A stretch of DNA of 64,000 bases from Portevinia maculata. Its lineage: Eukaryota > Arthropoda > Insecta > Diptera > Syrphidae. The position numbers were made by a program, and so were the translations under genes. Shown piece by piece: positions 43,084 to 53,762 of the stretch (positions are counted from its first letter, which is position 1; each line of letters begins with the position of its first letter). The notes under the pieces are model-generated. The model was not told the DNA's origin, did not search any database, and saw only the letters and a program-made list of their open reading frames with translations. The DNA is taken from NCBI GenBank assembly GCA_949715645.1, contig OX454525.1:326130334-326194333 (forward strand), given 5' to 3'.

Positions 43084-43744
43084 CAGTCAAAATCGCTTAT
43101 AACGAAATCGGTTATAACGACGTATCGGTTACAACGACCAAATTCTTAGGTCCCGAATCAGCGCCATTGTAATTCCATTGAACGACAATCGCTTATAACG
43201 ACATCGCTTATAACGACATATCGCTTACAACGACCGATTTTACCCTTTTTTAAAATTTAACAACAGATTTTTTTTTCTAGAACGGTTAACTGATTCTCTG
43301 CAGATGCGATGTATCTAAGTTCATAGAATCTGGGATATGTTACAGTTACCGTTTGTAGACGTTATTTTTTGCTCTTGCGTTTATTGAGTTTGTTCTACGT
43401 TGGGGAAGTTTTACTCAGCGCAAATTTTTCAGTGTGACAAGTGGTTGTAGAAGTTTAATTTAATTTTGTAAGGCGAAAAGTTGTACCTTCTTATCGGAAA
43501 ATAAGTCAAAAAAGAAAAATCTGTAGTAAGCAATTAGATATTTCCACTTTTTTTTAATAAACAGTAAACGTAGGTATACATATTTGTAAATGTGTATTAC
43601 TATTATTTTATGGGTCAAAATCAAAGAAAAATTAGGGAAAAAAAAGTAAGTATAAACATAGCTTGATATCGGTTATAGCGACCTATTGCTTATAACGACC
43701 AAATTCGTCAGTCCCTTGAAAGTCGTTATAACCGATTTCGACTG
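43084..43744 (+). mobile_element. pogo/Tigger-like MITE (661 bp)
   Basis: Flanked by TA (43082-43083 and 43745-43746). Ends CAGTCAAAATCGCTTATAAC and, in reverse complement, CAGTCGAAATCGGTTATAAC. Subterminal repeats of GCTTATAACGAC / GGTTACAACGACC recur several times near both ends, as in pogo-type elements where the transposase binds repeated sites. The centre holds no transposase. Confidence 0.87.
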
Positions 43745-43746
43745 TA

Positions 43747-44071
43747 TACTGACTCCCCAATAAATGTAAATATTTATACATCTTAAAATATTTTTTACAA
43801 CAGTCAAAATTAATTTTTTTTTGGTTAATGCATTTTAGCTTCACCCCCAGTGTACCTAATTTACTAAAAAAAAATAAATTTACTGTACTACTTTTTTAAT
43901 TTTCACCAAACCTATTTTAATACAACTCTTTTTATTTATTCAATACATATTCACCTTCAGATTCATTTGTCCCTATTTTGTGTGGTGTAGTCAACAATCA
44001 GAAATATTACAAAATTTAATATATTATATTTATGACAACATACATATAACATTTTTTCTTATTAATTGCAG
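43747..44071. other. AT-rich spacer before an exon-like ORF
   Basis: Ends in a good polypyrimidine tract and acceptor (ATTTTTTCTTATTAATTGCAG). Confidence 0.4.
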
Positions 44072-44313
44072 GACAAATAAACAAAAATCCCAACATATCC
44101 ACACCACTTCAGTTAATTATCGACGCGACCCTTGGTGATGATGGAGTCTGGAAAATTCAAGGTCATTCCGAAAGTACACCTGACACAACAGATTTGGATG
44201 CTAAAACGCATTATATACAGATTAACCCAGTTGACGAAACTGTAAGCGATAATTTAAAACAAGTTTTCCAAGAGTCTAAAATGGCGCCAATTTTACGTGA
44301 GACAACCGTTTAA
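44072..44313 (+). CDS. Orphan exon-like ORF, unknown product
   Basis: After the acceptor TTGCAG, a frame (phase: two bases then CAA at 44074) stays open for 79 codons to TAA at 44311. It reads QINKNPNISTPLQLIIDATL, includes DDGVWKIQGHSESTPD and ends ESKMAPILRETTV. No ATG occurs near its start, so it would be the last exon of a split gene or of a transposon gene whose earlier exons are not identified. I recognise no domain. Codon usage is unremarkable and not repeat-like. It could be a captured or relic exon. Confidence 0.4.
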
Positions 44314-44479
44314 AATTATCTGGATTGTTTTTACTAACAATTTAGAAAAATCTAGTCACTAGTTATTATTGGATTAGGTTAATTTAAGCTTGTAAATGAT
44401 TGCAAGCTTTAGCTTTACCTTTACCTAGCTAGCTATTGGAGTTTTGATAGTCTTTTTGTTAAAGTCTTGATAAATAGCG

Positions 44480-44770
44480 TTTTTATGGTTCCGTAGCCAA
44501 ATGGCAAAAAACGGAACCCTTATAGATTCGTCAAGTCTGTCTGTCTGTCCGGGAATGTCACAGCCACTTTTCTCCTAAACTATAAGCGCTATACTGTTGA
44601 AACTTGGTAAGTAGATGTATTCTGTGAACCGCATTAAGATTTTCACATAAAAATAGAAAAAAAAACAATAAATTTTGGGGGAAACTCAAAATTTTTTTTT
44701 TCATCAAACCCATACGTGTGGGGTATCTATGGATAGGTCTTCAAAAATGATATTGAGGTTTTTAATATCT
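44480..44770 (+). repeat. Repeat beginning GGTTCCGTAGCC, with GTCTGTC
   Basis: TATGGTTCCGTAGCCAAATG, then AAACGGAACCC, GTCTGTCTGTCTGTCC, ACTATAAGCGCTATACTGTT and GTAGATGTATTCTGTGAACC. The GTTCCGT / ACGGAAC arms can form a hairpin. The layout (hairpin plus GTCY run) suggests a Helitron-like or other non-autonomous family. I believe similar DNA occurs in Lepidoptera, but cannot verify that here. Confidence 0.55.
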
Positions 44771-44934
44771 TTTTTTTCTAAACTGAATAGTTTGCGCGAG
44801 AGGCACTTCCAAAGGTGTAAAATACGAAATACGAAACTCTTGTCCTAAACTGATCTGAAAAGCTTCATTGAACAGAAAGTAACAGAACGTGCCAAAATCG
44901 TTAAGTATGAGACAGGCCTAAAATCTGGATAACA

Positions 44935-45075
44935 CATAAGTTCGCTTCGGAAACGAAGTGATCGGGGATCGGGAGGCCTACGGATACTTTTAAATATCAC
45001 ACCGGCAAACCCTACAGGCGGAACAGAGCAGATGAAGTAAAGTGGAAAGATCAGGATCCCTTTAATTTATATCAT
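44935..45075 (-). repeat. Repeat family R, truncated minus copy
   Basis: GAAGTGATCGGGGATCGGGAGGCCT and GCAAACCCTACAGGCGGAACAG match 39880-39950, then GTGGAAAGATCAGGATCCCTTTAAT matches 39966-39995. Roughly 75-80 percent similar by eye. Confidence 0.55.
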
Positions 45076-45630
45076 ATCCCGAGTGAGTGAGAGCATCTAT
45101 CAAGCTGCTTTTTAGCTTTAAGTTAGCATTGTAAATTAGGCCATTGACTTTAAAGGCCGTTATTAGTGAGAACGTTAATCTGTTTAAATAATCTTTATTA
45201 TTTGACGCTCACTATACTTCGTTCTCAATTACTCCAGACTAACCAAAATCATCCACAGCAATTAAAATATCCTATTTATCACTTACCGATTACAATAACT
45301 GCACAATTCCTGTTTAGCTTTTCAAAAGCGTTTTATGAATTTTATATATTTGTTTTCCGGAGAGAAAAACACTGCACTCGGAGTACGCCTTTGAAAGCGA
45401 TTTAATTTTGGAAGGCACTCGAATTCCGTAACGTATATAAATTCTAACTGCGGATTACTCGTCAAAGCCATATGAGTTAAGGTAGGTAGGTAGGAGCTGC
45501 TGCCTCGTAGTACATCAGGACAAAATAAACGAATGGGCGCCGTTTTGATATCACCACTCAAATCGCTAAGGTTGTCAGTTTGTGCTTCCAATCCAACTTG
45601 TGGAATTGAGGAATTGCAGAATTTTATAGA
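45076..45630. other. Spacer, nothing recognised
   Basis: Contains GGTAGGTAGGTAGG near 45481. No coding signal. Confidence 0.4.
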
Positions 45631-45633
45631 TTG

Positions 45634-45980
45634 CTGGTGGCAATGGTGCGATGGTAGTGTATTCGCAAAGTGATTGGCAGGTCGTGTGTTCGAATCCCGA
45701 CCAGAGCCATGCTTTGTAAAATTGAATACACACAACAAATCAAATCTCCCTTAAGCAATTAAGGCGCCACTTGTGGAGATAAAAAACCCCTATCGCCCCA
45801 AAAATTTCTTTCCTATCCACCTATTCTTTCAGTAGTAAGCAACGCCCAAAAACAGGCAATGAATCTGAATGCTGCTTGCAGCAACGAAAATGCCTGCGCT
45901 GTGGCAACACTATAAGGGTACTGTATCAATTACAGAAAAATAAAAAATCCATTTAGCGCACGCTAATTATAAAAAAAAAG
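45634..45980 (+). mobile_element. tRNA-derived SINE, full-length (family Q)
   Basis: The tRNA-like head (45636-45710) has an A box around TGGTGCGATGG and B box GTTCGAATCCC at 45688-45698, with TGGC/GCCA closing the acceptor. The body has GGCGCCACTTGTGG, CTTTCCTATCCACCTATTC and AAGGGTACTGTA, and ends in an A-rich tail at 45971. A 5'-truncated second copy is at 52880-53095. Confidence 0.85.
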
Positions 45981-46039
45981 AAAAGATAGGACATTCGCAG
46001 AGGAAGCGGTGAAGGGTCTCCATTCCCATTGGATTTGCA

Positions 46040-46145
46040 ACTGCGGCCGTGTGGGTTGCTTGGTTGAGGGCTGGCGACCGTGTAGAGGTTAGTGTGTTGG
46101 CTTGTGACCCGTGCGGTGCAAGTTTAATCCACATGGGGAACTACA
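46040..46145 (+). mobile_element. Possible second tRNA-like SINE head
   Basis: GCGACCGTGTAGAGGTTAGTG resembles an A box and GTGCAAGTTTAATCC a B box, with suitable spacing. No body is identified, so the call is tentative. Confidence 0.4.
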
Positions 46146-46149
46146 ACAT

Positions 46150-47145
46150 ACACCATCTATAAATGGAGAGAAACGAATGACGCCTTGTTTTCTCCAACCT
46201 CTACAGCAAAAAGAGGATTTCCGCCTGGTAGTATAATGAACCGTCGAGTTCTGTTTATTAGATCGTGAGATCTTTTTGCGTTGAAGCAGGGCCATATCTT
46301 CCTGGAGGTGTTCCATTTGGAGTTCGCCGTTAAAAGATAATACTGATATATTTTTTCTTTGTGGCATGACCTATGGGCGAAGAGACTGCCTCTGCAATGG
46401 AGCTGTCAAGGGTATAGCCATGCCTTGCTATGACGTCGGCTTTTTCATTCCCTTCTATGTTTTTATGGGCGGGAACTCAGAGGAGAGTGATACTGAAGTA
46501 GTCGCGTAGATAAGTGATTGCATTTTCACATCGCTACCTGATGGTTCGTTTAAAACGCTCCAATTTTCCATTCCATCCGACCCACATTAGACGCGAAATG
46601 ACCCACCCCCTTCTGGAATAGATTCAGTATCGACATCGAAACTTAGTGAGCTTCGATAAATCACCGTTTACCAATGTACAACCTTCTCCAAATTCTTTTG
46701 GTGGGTGGGTGTTCAATATGAGTTCCAAGAATTCTTCTAAGGGCTCCGTCCATACACTTTCAGCACGTTTGATGAATGACGTTTTGGATTGTTGTTTAGA
46801 AGGGATTTTTCTAAGCCTAGCAGTATCCTTAAAAAAGTTAATCGACTGGCAGTCCTCTGCCCAGGCTTGTGTCTTGGCCTTGCTTATTGCCTTTTTATAT
46901 AGCTTAAGACTGTCTTTGTTAGGTTTGTAGAATTTGTGTAAGTCTTGTGGTTTTGTTGTTGTTTGGTCTTCCGTTGTTGTCTTCCGTTTAAATCGATGAG
47001 CCCTCCAATAGCTTGTCGGCTACTGCGATTTCCAATAAATTGTCGTCACGGCCTATCGAGCGGAATATTTCCAGTTTGGACTACCTTACGGCGAACCTCA
47101 TTTTCAGGTCTGCCTCCTTCAGTGTCCCTAGGCACTTATCATTAA
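46150..47145 (-). mobile_element. LOA/R1-like LINE fragment, minus strand
   Basis: Decayed minus-strand coding. Near 47050-46640: YKKAISKAKTQAWAEDCQSI, DTARLRKI, SVWTEPLEEFLELILNTH (the endonuclease-RT linker of RNase H-bearing LINEs). Then a jump to VPAHKNIEGNEKADVIARHG (RNase H C-terminus, near 46400-46480) and ORF 46089-46367. RT itself is deleted. A different subfamily from copies A to C. Confidence 0.7.
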
Positions 47146-47329
47146 TTGAGAGCAGATATGTTTGGGTCTTATGAGATAAAGAAACATTATTTTTTTTATT
47201 TTCCCTGTTCACATCTCACCAATATATAGAGCGTAAGCTAGTAGACACCGTTCTAGTAGACAGAGCGTTCTAATCCGTTTATGAACATACTTGAGCCCTC
47301 AGCTATCATATGATTAGAATATTAATTTT

Positions 47330-47526
47330 GAATTATAGTTTGTAACATACATATTGCCCGTAGACCCCTTAAAGTTACTACATTTGTGATCAGCATCGAT
47401 AGTAATGTCGATCTACCCATGTCTGTCCGTCCGTCGGCCATAATACGGCCTTGAAACTCGACCTAGGAAGCTGAAGTTGGAACATATACTCTCTAGGGGC
47501 AAGAAATAATTAGGTGTAAGAATTCC
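47330..47526 (+). repeat. Dispersed repeat family M, copy 3
   Basis: Matches the reverse complement of 3310-3545. Contains the GTCTGTCCGTCCGTCGG microsatellite at 47422-47438. It abuts the deleted mariner that follows. Confidence 0.55.
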
Positions 47527-48104
47527 GTCCGCCATCTAACGTTTTTTTTTTTCAACTAGTGCTTATTTCGTGAATGGTAACACTTAGCTCATGTCTGATT
47601 TGACAGATAATTAGTTTTATCCCTCCGCTGAACGAATATGGTTGTGTATACGCTTGAACAACGCTGGGAAATATTGCGATATTACTTTGAAAATCATGGT
47701 AATGTTGCGGAATGTGTGCGAAAATTGCGTACGGATTTTGGAAGAGGAGAAGCACCGTCAGCTCCGTATGGTCGTTATCTTGTGAAAAAAGTGAAAGAAA
47801 CTGGCATCCTCATCGATAAACCAAAGCGTGAAAAACCAAAAACAGTGCGTACACCCGAGAATATTGCTGCTGTGGCAGAAAGTGTGCGTGAAGCGCCATC
47901 AACATCAATTCACCGTCATTCTCAACAATTGAACATTTCGAAGACATCATTGAGACGAATTGACGCCATACAAAGTCCAATTGGTTCAGGAGCCGAGGCA
48001 GCCATTTGAATGAAATTATTTTCCATTATTAACCGGAAGGACTATTCAGTAGTTTTTTTTATAGCATTTTCAAAAAAAAAAGAAGTTATTTGGCGAACCC
48101 TTTA
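47527..48104 (+). mobile_element. Internally deleted mariner-like element
   Basis: The outer parts look inverted-repeated: left GCCATCTAACGTTTTTTTTT, right in reverse complement GCCAAATAACTTCTTTTTTT. It carries the N-terminal part of a transposase (47638-47970) joined directly to a remnant of its 3' coding end near 47970-48040, so the catalytic domain is gone. Boundaries are approximate. Confidence 0.7.
47638..48009 (+). pseudogene. Mariner transposase N-terminal remnant
   Basis: YTLEQRWEILRYYFENHGNV then CVRKLRTDFGRGEAPSA, KPKTVRTPENIAAVAESVRE and SIHRHSQQLNISKTSLRRI form two helix-turn-helix DNA-binding units with the linking signature VRTxENI, as in the DD41D element at 57832-59138 but clearly a different subfamily. 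After residue 108 the deletion junction creates a short unrelated tail (DAIQSPIGSG..). The DDD catalytic residues are all missing. Confidence 0.78.
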
Positions 48105-48820
48105 TAAAAAATTATGTAGTTTCTTCTTAATAATTGAAACATACGTGTAGGTACTTTTGCCACGCCCACTTTATGTATTTGTATTTGTATTTATTAATCT
48201 CAATAATTTTCTGTGCAATAAGAACAACATTCTTTAAGAGTGCACAGTTAACATATGGCGATATATTTTACGTTTATAGAAAAAAAAAAAAATAATAATA
48301 ATAAAAGCAAATATGGGAACATTTTAAGTAAAACTAAAAATATTATAAATAATATGGACATTCTCATTAAAAAGAAAAGTTAAGTTACGTTAAATGGGAA
48401 AAACATCAATGAAGAGTACTAAGATAAGAAAAGACTAAAGATAAAAAAACTCCTGTGCTTGACCTTGGTTCTTATATTAAGGGGAAGTTGATTAAAAAGG
48501 CGAATGGTATGAATGAAAAATGGAGGATATGGATAGCAAAAGGGTATCCAACAGTTCGCCCAAGCGGACTGCAGTCTTTCCCTATGTTTTCAATTGGTTT
48601 TGATTTTGTCTGTCTTTGACTGTGTTCAGTTTTTTTACTCTGACTGCTCAATCAAATTATTCTAAACTCATACAGTGCGCTCTCATAAAATTCTGAACAA
48701 AAAAGGAAATACAGTTTGAATGCTCTGATATGTCTGAGCTAAAAAAGAATAACGATTTTTTTTGACAACTGAGGCTTTGATTTGAGCTAAACGCCTAAAA
48801 TCTACATGAAATCATTGGAT
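48105..48820 (-). repeat. AT-rich spacer with repeat T
   Basis: 48490-48580 on the minus strand matches 1840-1900. The remainder (TAATAATAATAATAAAAGC near 48290 and surrounding DNA) could be the 3' UTR of an unidentified LINE. No ORF. Confidence 0.4.
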
Positions 48821-48821
48821 A

Positions 48822-49180
48822 TAAGGTCCGTGCGAACTAATATGCAAACGTAAATTTATATTAACTTTCGTGCAAAACTACACAAACGCGTAGCGTACTG
48901 AGAAAATGGTAAAAAGATGAACGAAAGAAAAATGTACTTTCGTTCATATTTCTTCACACAGTATTTCGGCTGGTAAGAAAATGATGAAATGATGAAATCT
49001 TGAGTTTGCGAGCAAAAAAAAACAGCGGTTGCTTCTTTTCAAGCCATACTTAGACGTTTATCATTTTTTTTACACAAAAGCGTTCGCGTAGTTTTCTTTG
49101 AAATGAGAGAGAAAATCTCTCGATTTTGGAGATTTGGCAGTTTTCATTTTTCTACACATAAAGTTCGCGAACGGACCTAT
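48822..49180 (-). mobile_element. MITE family A, copy 2
   Basis: Ends TAAGGTCCGTGCGAA / TTCGCGAACGGACCTATA. Inside, TTTGGAGATTTGGCAGTTTTCA and GAGAGAAAATCTCTCGATTTTG mirror the left part of copy 1 in opposite orientation. About 360 bp, shorter than copy 1. Confidence 0.78.
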
Positions 49181-49980
49181 AATTATGCGACCCATAAAAC
49201 TGACATTTCCTGACGTTTATTTGCAAGAGTCCTTTCCAGAGATGACTGAAATATCTTTTTGGGAAAGAAAAAATGCATTTATTACATCTGATATGGATTT
49301 TGATACCTTCGAAAGGTAGATTACTCTGACATGTCTGCTTTTAATGTTTAACTCTTAAATTAAATTTGCTTCAAGATTGCGGCGCCCATGTGAGATACTC
49401 TAACTGAGAATGTGTGCGTGAGCCTCTAATTTGATTTCTGAGCACTTATAATGGAAGCACCAATAAAATAGAGTGAGACAGAAAAAATTGCTACGAAAAC
49501 TAATGTCGATTTTCATTGGGCAGTTTTCGCCAGCACTTTTTTGCTCTGAAAGCATGATTTAATTTTCCATTGAGCGCAAAAGAGTTATCTTTTCGGATTT
49601 AGGGTAGTTTTTGCGAATCTCGATTCCGAAGCAAGTTTTGCACCTACTTACACTAACACCACAACATTTGACAATTGTCACTGAAGATTGTTGTCATTTT
49701 CATTTCGTCGTGTTTTTGTTTCTATGCAGAATAAACTTAAAATATTTTTGGTTTTACCTGCTTCTGTGGAAAATTAAATAGCCTAACTGTGAAAAATAAA
49801 AGTACTTAACAAGAATATTTTGTGTGTTTGCTTGCCTCTGTAAAGAATATTATTATTTACCAACAAAATATTTGTATTTTCTTCTGCGGAAATAAATTTA
49901 TTTAACAATTAAACATGTAGATGTTTATATTGTTTTTGAATGAACAACCATATATCTTACAATCCTTACCACGTGGAACG
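49181..49980. other. Spacer, nothing firmly recognised
   Basis: AT-rich. An open stretch 49134-49319 was considered and rejected as a gene. Confidence 0.4.
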
Positions 49981-49984
49981 GCTG

Positions 49985-50125
49985 GAGTTTACAGCTCTGT
50001 TTCACGGTTCGCCACAACCGATCATCAGACTCCTTTTATCCGGAAAATCTATCACTTCCATTGTGATTCGAACCTAGACCAGCGTCTTCTCAGGCAAGCA
50101 CTCATGCACAGTGCCATTGAAGCCA
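49985..50125 (-). mobile_element. tRNA-derived SINE head, minus strand
   Basis: The minus strand carries A-box-like TGGCACTGTGCATGAG (50101-50116) and B box GGTTCGAATC (50065-50074) about 27 bases apart. The body is not recognised among the other SINEs here. Confidence 0.5.
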
Positions 50126-50494
50126 CAAATATTCAGTTCATCCAGTTTTTATTTTGATTTTCTTGGACAGACCTCCGCCTCTAAGTATATTATGTTATTA
50201 ATTCTGGTTTTTTCTTTCTGTTTATAATTTATATAATTTATTCTGTTATAATTATATCAATTTTTTTTTTTTTTTTTTTAAATTTGTGCGCTAAACCAAT
50301 GTCGATGTTTGCTTGCTTTGGTGGAAAAAAAATAAAGAAAATATTTGTTTGACTTGTTATTTGAAAACAGACAGCTCAAGTATCACACACACAATTACAA
50401 ACAAAAAACTGGTTTTATGTTTCATTGGGCACGACAAATCTGAGATCTGAGGGGAAAATCTGAAAAGGCCAATGGAAAACGACATAAAAGAGTC

Positions 50495-50765
50495 TAGCGA
50501 CTAGGCGATGTCACGATCGCCAATTATTTTTTTCTCGCGTTTTGGATTCTGTCAAGTAGCTTCAAACAAGTTATTGGTGCACTTGACTAGATGGAGGCGT
50601 TGTACTCTTTATTCAAGATTTGGGCATATATACGCCTTACACAGACCAGACTACTTTTTGCATCGCTTAAAGAAGCTTAGACGTTACATCGAATACGTGA
50701 TCATTCTATTGAATGTTGTCATAAACGCAAATACCCAGATTGGAATCCGTGCGGTTTTAGAGTCG
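50495..50765 (-). mobile_element. LINE family K fragment, copy 2
   Basis: Homologous to 15890-16190: GTCACGATCGCCAAT, TTTTGGATTCTGTCAAGTAGCTTCAAA, ATTGGTGCAC and CGAATACGTGATC. Heavily mutated, no ORF on the coding strand. Confidence 0.65.
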
Positions 50766-51170
50766 TAGTTATGTAAGTGCTACTCCTTAATATAAGATTC
50801 ATTAAATCCTGCGAACTACAATAGATATCAAAAACTCCAAGGCTAGCTTCGTTCCATAAACAGCATTCTAGGTATAATTAGGCAAATATACTATGTGTAG
50901 CTCTACTTAGAAAATTCCTAAAGATTAAAGGCCGTGAATATTTCCATATGAATAAACCATTGGAATGTTTTTAATTTATTATAATAATGTAGTTTAATTT
51001 TTGAATTGTTTCACTTACCAAAATGTTGTTTCTTTTAATGTACAGAAGTAAAAAATAAGCTTCCGTCCAGTTTATTCATACTTAAGTTTTGTTTGCTCAC
51101 TATTTATGTGTGTCTATTTTATACGAAGTCCTATTTTTAAATGCAGATTTATTTACAACACCCAAATATT
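50766..51170. other. Spacer, nothing recognised
   Basis: AT-rich, no coding signal. Confidence 0.4.
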
Positions 51171-51171
51171 A

Positions 51172-51382
51172 CAAGGTGGCGCAAAAGTTGTCACCCGATG
51201 TTCTTTCACTGTAATTTTTTTTATGAATGAAAAACTTTGGTTCTGCTTTTGGATTATGTTAATTGGTGTCTTAAGTTTTTTCTGTATAGTTAACTTCACA
51301 AATGTCAAAGTAGAATTTACATTTGCCGCCATTTGCAAAAATTATAGCTTCTTCCGATAGGATGATGACTTGCGCCACCTTG
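51172..51382 (+). mobile_element. Small mariner-type MITE (211 bp)
   Basis: Ends CAAGGTGGCGCAAAAGTTGT and, in reverse complement, CAAGGTGGCGCAAGTCATCA, flanked by TA on both sides (51170-51171, 51383-51384). The 14-base core CAAGGTGGCGCAA is exact. No coding capacity. Confidence 0.85.
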
Positions 51383-51384
51383 TA

Positions 51385-52072
51385 TATGTCAACCGAAAAT
51401 ATATACCAGGAAAATAAGCATACATGCATAGATAATAATATCAAGTTAGATTTTAAGTGAGGAAGAAGAAATTAGTTTAAGACAACAACAAGTTTTGATT
51501 AAATATTGTGTTTTTAAAAATAATATGAAAAACAAAAATGCTGCAAGTGCAATTATCTTAAAATTGAATTGTTTCCAACACAAGCTGTGTATTAAGTCTA
51601 TTTCAATCTCGTTTGAATATACATAATTGCATTTTTCGGCATTAGAGATTTAAAAAAAAAACACTTTAACCATGTCTCTAACTTTTGTGTACTTTAACCG
51701 TGTTTTGTGTGTTTTTAAAATTGTTCACTAAATTTGCATTTGTCATTTAAAAGTAAAAAAAAAATATTACTGAACGTAACTAAGCAACTGAAAACTGTTT
51801 GTACTTAAAAATACAAAAACCCACCCTAACAATAAGAGCTTAATATTAAGTACGCACAGTTTACAGTTAAAAGTAGGTACCTACTCTTACCTTTTTAATA
51901 AATACATATTTTTAAAGTTCAAAGTACTAGATGCCAATATTATTATATTACATATTGTGGTTTTGAGCTACTGCATTATTAAATTAAACATTTTAAAATA
52001 AATCGTTCTTGTGTTTTTGTAAGCCATTCTTTCAAAAAATCTATCCAAGCCGTTTATAGCTAAAATGATGCA
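51385..52072. other. AT-rich spacer
   Basis: No gene or repeat recognised. Confidence 0.4.
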
Positions 52073-52076
52073 TTAA

Positions 52077-52523
52077 CTCTAGAAAGCTAATGTTCGTCGA
52101 TTCGACAAAGTCACAATCAATCTTTTACTGTCTCTTTTCAACGCGGGTACATAGTAACCTATAGTCGCTAACTAACTCAGCCACCGATGTACTCCTGCGA
52201 ATGTGAGTTGTGCCCGGCAGGTAAAATCTGTATTTTTTTTATTTTCTTTAACCTTACATGAAGGATATTTGAGTAAGATTTTCATGTATGTTTTTGAATC
52301 TATGAGGACTTTTTAGTTTGAGTCTGTAAATGTTGTTTTTTTGAAAAACTGTTTAATAATAAATAAATACGAATATATTTATTTGGGAACATGTTTATTT
52401 ATATTTGAGAAAGAACAGCAACCATATATGTGTTATAGGACGCCTAACAAAACCACTTAGTATATTTCGTCGATTCCACAAATGATTAGCTTATTAGAAG
52501 TCAACAACGTTAGTTTTCTAGAG
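52077..52523 (+). mobile_element. piggyBac-like MITE with perfect TTAA duplication
   Basis: Flanked by TTAA at 52073-52076 and 52524-52527. The ends CTCTAGAAAGCTAATGTT and, in reverse complement, CTCTAGAAAACTAACGTT match at 16 of 18 positions. A different family from 41334-41802. No transposase in 447 bp. Confidence 0.85.
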
Positions 52524-52879
52524 TTAAAGGGTTTGATTGAGCAAGGGATACAAAATCTTGTTTGTTCCACTATCGTAAATGTTCCGATGTGATATATTTA
52601 ACATTAATCTATAATAATAAAAAAAATAAGCAAACAAAAATATTAATAACAATAATAAAGTGAGAAAACCAAGAATAAATAAGTGACTTTTTTTATTTTC
52701 TTTTACAGCCAGATGACGCTTGGAACTGTAAACTCACTTAATATAAGCCAAACAAACTATGAACGACCTATAGTCGTTGGTATTATTATTTTGACGAGAA
52801 ATAAGACGAAATATTATGATTTTAGAAAAACAATTCGAAAAATTGATTTAAAATTGAATACTCACACGAATACAGATCT

Positions 52880-53095
52880 TCCTAAGCAGTTTAGGCGCCA
52901 CTTGTGGGAAAAACCCTACAAAAGCACCTAAACCTTTTCCTATCCTCCTGTTCTTTCGAATAGTAAGTAGCACCTAAAATCATGAAATGTAATACATACC
53001 TGATTGCGCGGTGCTGCTTGCTGTTCAATAAGGGTACTGTACATATACGGAAAATTAAAAAAAAAACGCTTAGCGTAAGCAAAATTATATACGAG
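52880..53095 (+). mobile_element. SINE family Q, 5'-truncated copy
   Basis: Matches 45755-45975: GGCGCCACTTGTGG, CTTTTCCTATCCTCCTGTTC, TAAGGGTACTGTA and an A-rich tail. It lacks the tRNA head. Confidence 0.78.
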
Positions 53096-53762
53096 TATAT
53101 GCATAAAAAAAAACAAACTCAATAACAAAAAAAAATTGATCTTATTTAGTAGAAGATGTACCCGCCTTTAGCGTTCACAACTTTTTGCAGGCATCTGCCC
53201 CGATTCGAGACGTTTCTGAAGCAACTCAGTAAGGACTTTCTCCCAAAGGTTGCTTATCTCAGAAATAGCCTATTCCTAGCATCGGCTTAGAAAAAAAACA
53301 CTTCTCCTTCGTTTTATGTAGGCCCACAAATTTTCAATCAGCTTTGGGGTGGCAAGTTCAATTTTATTAGTCCCATATCCCCCGGGAAGTTAGTGAACAT
53401 GAACATACGGCTTTTGTGGCATATGGCATTGTCCTGTGAAAAAGAATGACTCAGCGATGAGTCTATCGCCAGGTGGTAGTGCGTGATTATTAAAGACACT
53501 CGAATATTTCTGTTGGTTCCATAGATTGGGACTAAATATTCATGGCAGGCCAAAGAATACAACCCATTAATAAAACACTTTTCCCTTTGACAAGGGAATT
53601 TGTAAGATCGGTATTCCGTACAGCAGCGCAGTGGCGGAAAGATTTTTTCCCAACTGTTTCTCATTTTTGTTTTGCCCGATCCTCGAGAAAGCAGACCCTC
53701 TGAACTGCACCAACTAAAGAGGTATTAGTCTTCTTAACATCGCCTACAAAATCTTATCTGCC

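Noticed and set aside
45322..45738. 138-codon minus-strand ORF with GRDSNTRPAN
   Set aside because: This is the antisense reading of the SINE B box (GTTCGAATCC), a known source of false proteins.
49134..49319. 61-codon ORF (MRPIKLTFPDVYLQESFPEM) downstream of a MITE
   Set aside because: It begins inside MITE A and has no recognisable domain or good splice signals.
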